A stretch of 64,000 nucleotides of DNA from Flavobacteriales bacterium (lineage in GTDB: Bacteria; Bacteroidota; Bacteroidia; Flavobacteriales; UBA7312): NCBI GenBank assembly GCA_016779935.1, contig JADHMQ010000001.1, positions 1 through 64,000 of the forward strand. The letters run 5' to 3'. Below are positions 15,350 through 22,614 of the stretch, piece by piece (positions within the stretch are counted from its first letter, which is position 1; each line of letters starts with the position of its first letter). The notes below the pieces were generated by a model that saw only the letters and a list, made by a program, of their open reading frames with translations, made no database searches and was not told the origin of the DNA. The position numbers and the translations under genes were made by a program.

Positions 15350-16900
15350 ATGAAAAAACTAGTTGTCATACTACTTACTATAATCTGTACGAATGTCGTA
15401 TTTGCACAGACTTCTACAATGAACTTGAACTTCAATCAAGGAAATTTGATTTCTAGCACTGATACATTCAAGTGTGAAGGATTATACACCTATTTTACGA
15501 TAACCATAACACCTGCGGATACACCTTACACAGTTACTCTTTTAAAAAATAATCAACTCTTTGAGCAAGGGGTTTACTCTCCTTTGAATAGCCAAGCACC
15601 CGGAATATTTACTCTTGATTCCTTGATTTATGCAGGTGATTATGAGTTGACAGTTGTTACAGCTTTAAACGATACCCTCCAAGAGTCATTTTCGTTTTAT
15701 GACCCAAATCCACTATCATTTTCATACACTACCGTTGGTCCAGAATCTTGTGAGCCATCAGGTGAAATTTCTATTACCAACATTTCTGGAGGAACACCAC
15801 CCTATAGTTTAGGTAATATTGATGCTCTAGGAAATTTTTCAGCCGATTTTTTTCAGAATTCTTCACAGACAAATTACACAATATCGGATGTTCAGGCAGG
15901 GTATTATACGGTTTCTTTGCAAGATTCTTACGGTTGTGTTTTTACAGCTGGAAATGACACTCCTATTGAAGTAGAGCAAGGTGCAGACCCTATAAATATT
16001 GTTTCGGCTACACAAGAGGATTCCTTTAGAATTTGCATACAAGGTGGTTTAGCGCCATTTGGTTTTGTTATTGAATCAGATACTACTTTTACAAATGATT
16101 CATGCGCTTCTTTTTACTTATGTCCAGATGACTATACGGTTATTGTGTTTGATGCGGTACAATCTGTGAATTGCTCAGATACACTAGATTTTACTATTGA
16201 TGATATGCAAGGCTATATTGATCAAGAAGAATCGGCAATGGTCGTTGAAAGTGGTGGATTACGCCCTTTTAGTTATTCGTGGGAGAAAGACGGAGTATTA
16301 CAAGATGGTCAAACCGATTCAATTTATTCTGGTGGCTTGTGCCCTGGAGAATATATCTGTAATATTTTAGATAGGTCTAACTGTTCCTTCTTTTTCGACT
16401 TAACGATTGAAGAAATGGCTTCTGGAATGGTTGAAGAAGTAGATTGCTTTGAAGAAGGTTTTGCATCATTAGATGCAGATATCAGTGGTGGCACGCCGCC
16501 GTATGAATATTTATGGAGTAATGGCGAAACAACATCTACTATAGAAAATTTAAGTCCACAAGTGTATAAAGTAGAAGTAACCGATAATAATGGGTGTGAA
16601 TTTTCTGATGAGCTTGAAGTACCTGTTCTTTTGGACAGCTGTTTGTTTAATGCCTTTAGTCCAAATGGCGATTTGGTAAATGATACCTGGAATATTAATT
16701 CTTCCTTTTTGTACGAGAATTCAGAAGTTATTATCTACAACCGTTGGGGAGCAAAAGTATTCCAATCATTGGGTTATAAAAATCCATGGGATGGTAAAAA
16801 TGAATCTGGAAATATTGTAAAAGAAGGAGTTTATTTTTATTCAATCTTACTGAATAATGGACACGATAAGATAAAAGGTTCATTATCAGTCTTCCATTAA
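15350..16900 (+). CDS. surface protein with SprB-like repeats and T9SS type B domain
   Basis: The 516-residue product has a signal peptide (MKKLVVILLTIICTNVVFA, then QT) and then Ig-like or SprB-type segments. The segment SGGTPPYEYLWSNGE with VEVTDNNGCEFSDE is a clear SprB repeat, and earlier copies (ISGGTPPYSLG, SGGLRPFSYSW) are degenerate. The last 85 or so residues are a type B sorting domain (FNAFSPNGDLVNDTWNI, IIYNRWGAKVF, NPWDGKNESG, EGVYFYSI). Such proteins are exported by type IX secretion and often serve in adhesion or gliding. I chose ATG 15350 over TTG 15341. The 3' end overlaps miaA, which runs the other way, by 4 bases. Confidence 0.9.
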   Translation: MKKLVVILLTIICTNVVFAQTSTMNLNFNQGNLISSTDTFKCEGLYTYFTITITPADTPYTVTLLKNNQLFEQGVYSPLNSQAPGIFTLDSLIYAGDYELTVVTALNDTLQESFSFYDPNPLSFSYTTVGPESCEPSGEISITNISGGTPPYSLGNIDALGNFSADFFQNSSQTNYTISDVQAGYYTVSLQDSYGCVFTAGNDTPIEVEQGADPINIVSATQEDSFRICIQGGLAPFGFVIESDTTFTNDSCASFYLCPDDYTVIVFDAVQSVNCSDTLDFTIDDMQGYIDQEESAMVVESGGLRPFSYSWEKDGVLQDGQTDSIYSGGLCPGEYICNILDRSNCSFFFDLTIEEMASGMVEEVDCFEEGFASLDADISGGTPPYEYLWSNGETTSTIENLSPQVYKVEVTDNNGCEFSDELEVPVLLDSCLFNAFSPNGDLVNDTWNINSSFLYENSEVIIYNRWGAKVFQSLGYKNPWDGKNESGNIVKEGVYFYSILLNNGHDKIKGSLSVFH

Positions 16901-17757
16901 CTTTCTACCCATTTAATTGGATATCGATTTAGCCAAGTCAATTGTCTTTTGGCATATCTTCTAGTATTTTGTTTGATTTGATCTACGGCTTGCTTAAGAG
17001 TAAGTTCATTATTGAGGTGCGAGAACAGTTCTTTATAGCCAACCGTTTTAAGAGCATTGAGATGTTGGAAATTCTTTAGACTCTCAACTTCACTTAGTAG
17101 TCCTTTGTCCATCATTATATCAACACGTTTATTAATTCTGTTGTACAATGTCTCTCTATCCATTTTTATAGAATAGTATTCTACTTCAAATGGGCGTATA
17201 TTTTTTTGAGCCTTTTTAAAACTGCTATAACTTTGGCCACTCTGTCTACAAACTTCCAAGCACCTTAGAAGACGTTGATGATTGTGAATATCAGCAGACT
17301 TAAAGTATTCGGGGTCAAATATTTTAACCTCATTTTGTAACCATTCTAGACCATTTTTTAAATAATCTTGTCTTAGGTTTTCTCTCAGTGTCGGGGTTAT
17401 CTCAGGGAATGAGTCCAAACCTTTACACACACCATCCATATATAAACCTGATCCACCAACCATAATTAATGTATCGAAGCGTTTAAATAGTTCATCAATT
17501 TTATTGATAGCATCGCGTTCAAAGAGGCCAACATTATAGTCCTCATGAATACTTTTGTGTTGAATAAAATGATGTTTTACCGACTCTAGCTCTTCTTTTT
17601 CAGGCACTGCAGTTCCTATTTTCATTTCTTTGTAAAACTGCCTAGAGTCAGCGGAAAGTATTTCAGTATTTAGTTCTTGTGCTAGTTTAATTGCATAAGT
17701 AGTTTTGCCTACAGCTGTGGGTCCATAGATTACTTTAAGTGTTTTAGTAATCGTCAT
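16897..17757 (-). CDS. miaA: tRNA dimethylallyltransferase
   Basis: The 286-residue enzyme begins MTITKTLKVIYGPTAVGKTT, with the P-loop at residues 12-19. It continues with EILSADSRQFYKEMKIGTA, VGGSGLYMDGVCKGLD, NHQRLLRCLEVCRQSG and RRYAKRQLTWL. It adds a dimethylallyl group to A37 of tRNAs that read codons beginning with U. The frame is open up to 17934, but residues before M at 17757 do not match the family and lie inside the upstream gene. With the start at 17757 the two genes overlap by 14 bases. It is last in the dapD operon. Confidence 0.95.
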   Translation of the reverse strand: MTITKTLKVIYGPTAVGKTTYAIKLAQELNTEILSADSRQFYKEMKIGTAVPEKEELESVKHHFIQHKSIHEDYNVGLFERDAINKIDELFKRFDTLIMVGGSGLYMDGVCKGLDSFPEITPTLRENLRQDYLKNGLEWLQNEVKIFDPEYFKSADIHNHQRLLRCLEVCRQSGQSYSSFKKAQKNIRPFEVEYYSIKMDRETLYNRINKRVDIMMDKGLLSEVESLKNFQHLNALKTVGYKELFSHLNNELTLKQAVDQIKQNTRRYAKRQLTWLNRYPIKWVES

Positions 17758-18241
17758 AACTCTCGAACTCATTAAACTCATCGTGTTCTTCATAAAAGAT
17801 GTCCTCTTCAGATGAATATGGGTCTTTTTCTGAGACAAATTGAACCTGAGGAGTTTCTTCAGGCATTTTTCCAAATGAGAGGAATAGTTCTGCTTTGTCA
17901 ATTGTCTTTGACTCGTCTTTTTCGACAACTTCAATCATGAAACGCCACATGACTAAAAAGTCGTTAACATATAACAGTCTATCGTGCCCTGCGAAAATAT
18001 CACTTATGGACAGCTTACCCATCTCCATAGAAGAATTAGCATCCATGGCAATTAATGGAATTTCTTCGTTTTGTTCCCAATCTTCATTTGTCAAGTAAAA
18101 AGCTGCCATTTCATCTGTTTTCAATTCAAACACTTGAACAATAAAATCATGCAATTCTTGCAAGGAAGAAGATGAGTCTACTTTTACTTCTCTAAATACA
18201 TCGGATTGATGGTCCAAAATAATACTCAGTTTTACAATCAT
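17744..18241 (-). CDS. pRiA4b ORF-3-like family protein
   Basis: The 165-residue protein begins with MIVKLSIILDH and SLQELHDFIVQVF, the pattern of the plasmid pRiA4b ORF-3 / IS1096 passenger family. Despite that name it looks like a resident chromosomal gene here. The C-terminal 45 residues are strongly acidic and end EFNEFESYDDY. It lies between cca and miaA with a 14-base overlap into miaA, which suggests cotranslation. The biochemical role is unknown; no transposase or IS end is visible nearby. Confidence 0.78.
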   Translation of the reverse strand: MIVKLSIILDHQSDVFREVKVDSSSSLQELHDFIVQVFELKTDEMAAFYLTNEDWEQNEEIPLIAMDANSSMEMGKLSISDIFAGHDRLLYVNDFLVMWRFMIEVVEKDESKTIDKAELFLSFGKMPEETPQVQFVSEKDPYSSEEDIFYEEHDEFNEFESYDDY

Positions 18242-18246
18242 TTTTT

Positions 18247-19665
18247 TTATCGTTTTGTTTTGATACCCATTTCCGCTGCTTTCTTAATCAGAAAAGTATG
18301 GGCTTCTTTTTTGTTATTTGATATTTCGCCGTCTAAAATTGCCTCTTTTATGGCAGACTTTAATTGTCCAATTTCTCGGCTAGGCTTTAAGTCGAATAGT
18401 TCAATGATTTCTTCACCACTGATAGGAGGTTGCATATTTCTGATATGGTCTCTCTCTTCTACGTCTTTAATTTTTTGTCTTACGATTTTAAAATTTTCTA
18501 GGTATCGTTTTACTTTTTGAGGGTTTTTTGAAGTGATATCTGCATCGCACAAAGCCATAAGGTCGTTAATGTCTTCTCCTGCATCAAATAGTAAACGTCG
18601 GACTGCTGAATCACTTACAATTTCTTGAGCTAAAACAATGGGCCTGAGATGAACTCGAACTAGTTTCTGTACATATTTCATCTTTTCGTTAAGAGGAAGT
18701 TTCAGAGATTTAAATATTTTAGGAACCATTTTAGAACCTAAAAATTCATGACCGTGAAATGTCCAGCCATGATTTTCTTCAAACCGTTTGGTGTCAGGTT
18801 TGGCAATATCGTGTAATATAGCTGCCCACCGAATCCATAAACTGTCGGATTCTAGACTGATGTTATCTAGTACTTTTAGAGTATGGTAAAAATTATCCTT
18901 ATGTCCTTTGTTATCAATAACCTCTACACCATGAAGCTCTACCATCTTTGGGAAAAATTGATGGAGTAGTTGTGTATTAAATAATAATTTAAATCCGATG
19001 GATGGCTTTTTTGACAGAATGATTTTGTTGAGTTCATCGGTAATTCTCTCTTGGGAGATAATGCTAAGTCGATGGGCATTTCCTTTAATTGCCTCTAGAG
19101 ATCCTTCTTCAATGGTGAAATTTAACTGGCACGAAAAACGTATGGCCCTCATCATTCGTAATGGATCGTCAGAATAGGTTTTATTAGGCTCTAGCGGTGT
19201 TCTTATTATTTTATTTTCTAAATCCTTCAATCCATCAAAAGGGTCAATAAGCTCGCCAAAATGAGAGGCATTTAGTTGAATTGCTAGTGCGTTAATGCTA
19301 AAGTCTCTTCTGTTTTGGTCATCTTCTAGAGTTCCATTTTCTACAATGGGTTTTCTTGAGTCTGTTCGGTACGATTCTTTTCTAGCTCCAACAAACTCTA
19401 ATTCTAAATCATTGTGTTTTAGCATAGCCGTACCAAAGTTTTTAAAGACCTGAACTTTGCTTTCGACATCTAAGATTGTTTTTACTTTTTGAGCCAACTC
19501 TATTCCACTTCCTACACATACAAAATCAATATCTTTAGGTTCGTTAGATTTAAGTAGTAAATCTCTAACATACCCTCCAATTACATATGTTTCATAGCCC
19601 AATTCGTCTGCAGCTTGAGAAACTATCTTGAAGATTTTATTATTTAAATGTTTTTTGAGATTCAC
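18247..19665 (-). CDS. cca: tRNA nucleotidyltransferase (CCA-adding) with HD domain
   Basis: The 472-residue enzyme has the class II nucleotidyltransferase motifs YVIGGYVRDLLL (about 26-37) and KDIDFVCVGSG, the NRRDFSINALA segment and DDPLRMMRAIRF. An HD phosphohydrolase domain follows (RWAAILHDIAKPDT near residue 280). It builds or repairs the CCA end of tRNAs without a template; the HD domain may give phosphatase activity. It sits 1 base after the tsaC-like gene, among other tRNA-maturation genes. Confidence 0.95.
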   Translation of the reverse strand: MNLKKHLNNKIFKIVSQAADELGYETYVIGGYVRDLLLKSNEPKDIDFVCVGSGIELAQKVKTILDVESKVQVFKNFGTAMLKHNDLELEFVGARKESYRTDSRKPIVENGTLEDDQNRRDFSINALAIQLNASHFGELIDPFDGLKDLENKIIRTPLEPNKTYSDDPLRMMRAIRFSCQLNFTIEEGSLEAIKGNAHRLSIISQERITDELNKIILSKKPSIGFKLLFNTQLLHQFFPKMVELHGVEVIDNKGHKDNFYHTLKVLDNISLESDSLWIRWAAILHDIAKPDTKRFEENHGWTFHGHEFLGSKMVPKIFKSLKLPLNEKMKYVQKLVRVHLRPIVLAQEIVSDSAVRRLLFDAGEDINDLMALCDADITSKNPQKVKRYLENFKIVRQKIKDVEERDHIRNMQPPISGEEIIELFDLKPSREIGQLKSAIKEAILDGEISNNKKEAHTFLIKKAAEMGIKTKR

Positions 19666-20226
19666 TTATCTGATGATTTTGATTGCTCCATTGTTTTGGA
19701 GTTTTATGATGTTAGATGCTGTTTTTTTGTTGTTCTCATTTTGTCGGAAATTTACTACGAAATCCACTCCTTTCAAAATATGTTCGTCAATCTCTGAAAA
19801 TGTCATAGGCGTAGGCTGTCCACTCTGATTTGCTGAAGTAGAAATTATTGGTTTTCCAAAGCGCTGAATGAGTTGTTTACAAAATGAATCATCGGTAAGA
19901 CGAATACCACACGTGCCATCTTCAGCAATAGCGGCATCTGAAATTCCTTTAACCTTGTCGTAGATAATAGTTAGTGGACTTGTAGCCGCATCTATCAAAT
20001 CCCACGCTATACTAGGAATATCTACAACAGTTCGTTCTAACATCACTTCAGAAGATACTAGAGTTATTAAGGCTTTAGAAGTTATCCTACCTTTCAAATC
20101 ATATATTTTTTTTATGGCATCAGAATTTGTGGCATCACATCCAATTCCCCATACAGTATCGGTAGGGTATAAAATAAGCCCTCCATTCTGTAAAACTGTT
20201 AAGCATTTTGTTAAGTCTTCCTTCAT
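19666..20226 (-). CDS. tsaC: threonylcarbamoyl-AMP synthase (TsaC/YrdC type)
   Basis: The 186-residue Sua5/YrdC-fold protein has GGLILYPTDTVWGIGCD (about 14-30). It keeps the residues expected for the active YrdC enzyme: K and R in LKGRITSKALI, and S and N in STSANQSG. It makes threonylcarbamoyl-AMP from threonine, bicarbonate and ATP for the t6A37 modification of ANN-decoding tRNAs. A second member of the fold lies at 47131-47751 and lacks these residues, so this copy is the likely essential one. Its start overlaps the stop of the upstream glycosyltransferase by one base. Confidence 0.9.
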   Translation of the reverse strand: MKEDLTKCLTVLQNGGLILYPTDTVWGIGCDATNSDAIKKIYDLKGRITSKALITLVSSEVMLERTVVDIPSIAWDLIDAATSPLTIIYDKVKGISDAAIAEDGTCGIRLTDDSFCKQLIQRFGKPIISTSANQSGQPTPMTFSEIDEHILKGVDFVVNFRQNENNKKTASNIIKLQNNGAIKIIR

Positions 20227-21347
20227 TATATACTTTGGTATACTTTCATTAACTGTTCTGCAATTTTATCATCCGTAAATTTTTGAGCATGATTTTTCCC
20301 TTCTTCAATCATCTTTTTACGTCGTGTAGGATTTGAGCAAATATCTACTATTTCACTTTTCATTTCTTTGATGTTGGAAGGGTTTATGTATGCTGTGCTT
20401 GGCCCTCCTGCTTCTGAAAAACAACCGCCTAATGTTGTGATTACTGGCACTTCTGAAAATAATGCTTCAAGTATTGGAATGCCAAAGCCTTCAAAAAAGG
20501 AAGGGTAAATTAATAGTTCAGCTTTCTGGTAAATAGCTGCCATTTCCTTTAAATCTAACTTACTTAAAAAAGTGACTTGACTTGCTAGATTATGTTTTTT
20601 GATATAGCTTAAACATTTTTGCTTGTACTTTCCACCAGAACCAATAACTACTAAATTGTAATTTGGAAGTTCTTTTAAGCATTTGAGAATAGTTAAGAGG
20701 TTTTTACGATCTTCAATAGTACCAACGTATAAAAGGTATTTTGCGGCCAATTGATGTTTAGTAACCACTTCATCTTTATAGCTGTTTGGTAATTGACTTT
20801 GAAAAATAGTATTGCACCCTTGATATACAACATCAATTTTCTTTTCATCAATTTCAAAAAATCGAACAATATCTTCTTTAGTTTGTTGACTTACTGCTAT
20901 TATTTTATCGGCATGCTGACAAGCATATCTGCTTTTGTTGATGTATGATATTCTATCAAAACGTTTGAAATATTGTGGAAACCTAATAGCTATCAAATCA
21001 TGTATACTTACGATTGACTTAATATTTGTGTTGTGGATTCCTAACGGAATTTCGTGGCTTAATCCATGAAAAAGTGTTATGTCATCTTTTTCTAAATCAT
21101 ATTTTAAAGTAAATGTTCTCCAAAAGGATTTAAATGTTTTAGAAAGAAAAGTATGGGGTTCGTGTATGTGGTATTGTGATTGATTATTAAGAAAATCAAG
21201 TCGATTGTTATGAATATTCTGCGGGGTATAAAGGTGGTATTCGTTTTGATTAAAATACTTTCCTAAAATACGAATAGTGTCTCTGGAATAATTTCCGAGA
21301 CCTGTATTGTTAAAGAAAGCTCTTTTAGCATCAAAACCAATTTTCAT
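20226..21347 (-). CDS. glycosyltransferase family 4 (GT-B)
   Basis: This 373-residue cytosolic glycosyltransferase has FNNTGLGNYSRDTI near the N-terminus, SIHDLIAIRFP, and the donor-binding C-terminal half LYVGTIEDRKNL, then YPSFFEGFGIPILEAL with the EX7E pattern of GT4. Relatives move sugars such as mannose onto envelope glycans; donor and acceptor are unknown. It sits between dapD and the tRNA-modification genes with one-base overlaps on both sides, so it is part of the same transcript although the function looks unrelated. Confidence 0.88.
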   Translation of the reverse strand: MKIGFDAKRAFFNNTGLGNYSRDTIRILGKYFNQNEYHLYTPQNIHNNRLDFLNNQSQYHIHEPHTFLSKTFKSFWRTFTLKYDLEKDDITLFHGLSHEIPLGIHNTNIKSIVSIHDLIAIRFPQYFKRFDRISYINKSRYACQHADKIIAVSQQTKEDIVRFFEIDEKKIDVVYQGCNTIFQSQLPNSYKDEVVTKHQLAAKYLLYVGTIEDRKNLLTILKCLKELPNYNLVVIGSGGKYKQKCLSYIKKHNLASQVTFLSKLDLKEMAAIYQKAELLIYPSFFEGFGIPILEALFSEVPVITTLGGCFSEAGGPSTAYINPSNIKEMKSEIVDICSNPTRRKKMIEEGKNHAQKFTDDKIAEQLMKVYQSI

Positions 21348-22165
21348 TATACAGCTACATTATATTCTCTGAGGGCATCGTTAAGAGAGGTTTTTTTATC
21401 GGTGCTTTCTTTTCTTTGTCCAATAATTAATGCACAGGATACTCCATAATCTCCAGCACCAAATGTTTTATTGTATGTTCCTGGTATTACGACAGATCGT
21501 TTAGGTATTCTCCCTTTATATTCTCTAGGTTCTTTTCCTGTAACATCAAATATTTTAGTTGATGCAGTAAGAACAACATTTGCTCCAAGAACAGCTTCTT
21601 CTTCGACTTTAACGCCTTCTACTACAATACATCTTGAGCCAACAAAGGCACCATCTTCAATAATAACTGGTGAAGCTTGTAAAGGCTCTAATACGCCTCC
21701 AATTCCTACACCACCACTAATGTGTACATTTTTACCGATTTGGGCACATGATCCGACTGTTGCCCATGTATCTATCATAGTCCCTGAGTCAACATATGCA
21801 CCAATATTAACGTATGACGGCATCATAATAACTCCCTTTGCTAAATAGGCGCCATATCTTGCTACTGCGTGAGGGACAACTCTAACACCCAGTTTGCTGT
21901 AGTTAGTTTTTAGTTTCATTTTATCATGAAACTCCAGTGGTCCCGCTTCTAGGGTTTCCATTTTCTGAATAGGAAAGTATAGGATAACGGCTTTTTTTAC
22001 CCACTCGTTTACCTGCCATTTATCTTTTATTTTTTCGGAGACTCGAATTTTTCCCTTATCGAGATCTTCAATTATAGAGCGTATAGCTTCTTGAGTGTTA
22101 TTGTCGCTTAGTAGATTACGATCTTCCCAAGCTTGTTCAATAATTATTTTTTGTTCGTTATTCAT
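21347..22165 (-). CDS. dapD: tetrahydrodipicolinate N-succinyltransferase
   Basis: The 272-residue enzyme has an N-terminal helical part and a left-handed beta-helix of hexapeptide repeats (about 105-210: VIMMPSYVNIGAYVD, GTMIDTWATVGSCAQIG, HISGGVGIGGVLEP). It succinylates tetrahydrodipicolinate in lysine and diaminopimelate synthesis; dapB of the same pathway is at 36866. It is the first gene of a six-gene minus-strand operon ending at miaA. The promoter box ends 4 nt before the ATG. Confidence 0.96.
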   Translation of the reverse strand: MNNEQKIIIEQAWEDRNLLSDNNTQEAIRSIIEDLDKGKIRVSEKIKDKWQVNEWVKKAVILYFPIQKMETLEAGPLEFHDKMKLKTNYSKLGVRVVPHAVARYGAYLAKGVIMMPSYVNIGAYVDSGTMIDTWATVGSCAQIGKNVHISGGVGIGGVLEPLQASPVIIEDGAFVGSRCIVVEGVKVEEEAVLGANVVLTASTKIFDVTGKEPREYKGRIPKRSVVIPGTYNKTFGAGDYGVSCALIIGQRKESTDKKTSLNDALREYNVAV

Positions 22166-22169
22166 GCAG

Positions 22170-22177
22170 CAAAGATA
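22170..22177 (-). promoter_or_regulatory. -7 box (TATCTTTG) for the dapD operon
   Basis: This exact TAnnTTTG match on the minus strand ends 4 nt before the dapD ATG. The mRNA for the whole dapD-miaA operon should therefore start at or next to the start codon. Confidence 0.65.
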
Positions 22178-22200
22178 GTTAAATGCTTTATTTTCGCATC

Positions 22201-22614
22201 ATGTCAAGGTTGTTAGCAATAGATTATGGTCAAAAGCGAGTAGGGATAGCCGTGACTGATAATGAGCAGATTATTGCTTCTGGATTGACAACGGTCCATT
22301 CAAAGGATGTTTTATCATTTTTGGAGGACTACCTCAAAGCTGAAGAGGTGGAGTGTTTTGTCATTGGAGAGGCTAAAAATTTAGATAATTCTCCATCAGA
22401 AAGCGCTCGCTTTATAGAGCCTTTTGTCAAAAGACTTTCAAAAACTTTTCCCGATATTAATATTGTAAGAGTTGATGAACGCTTTAGTTCTAAAATAGCT
22501 TTTCAGACTATGATTGATGCGGGACTAAAGAAGAAAACGAGAAGAGATAAAGCTCTTGTGGATAAGGTAAGTGCCACTATTATTTTACAATCTTATTTGG
22601 AGTCAAGAGCCTAA
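22201..22614 (+). CDS. ruvX: RuvX/YqgF-type Holliday junction resolvase-like nuclease
   Basis: The 137-residue RNase H-fold protein begins MSRLLAIDYGQKRVGIAVTD (catalytic Asp in AIDYG), and has VIGEAKNLDN and VRVDERFSSKIAF near residue 100, then DKVSATIILQSYL. The family is linked to 16S rRNA 5'-end maturation and possibly to recombination intermediates. I chose ATG 22201 over ATG 22183, because the codons between spell a promoter-like TTATTTTCGC and do not match the family. It diverges from dapD and its last 12 bases overlap the end of uvrA. Confidence 0.93.
   Translation: MSRLLAIDYGQKRVGIAVTDNEQIIASGLTTVHSKDVLSFLEDYLKAEEVECFVIGEAKNLDNSPSESARFIEPFVKRLSKTFPDINIVRVDERFSSKIAFQTMIDAGLKKKTRRDKALVDKVSATIILQSYLESRA

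Noticed and set aside
17744-18241. mobile element inferred from the plasmid/IS name of the pRiA4b ORF-3 family
   Set aside because: No transposase, inverted ends or target duplications are visible, and the gene is embedded in a tight housekeeping operon.
21471-21848. 125-codon plus-strand frame opposite dapD
   Set aside because: It mirrors the hexapeptide repeats of dapD; the apparent repeats come from the real gene.
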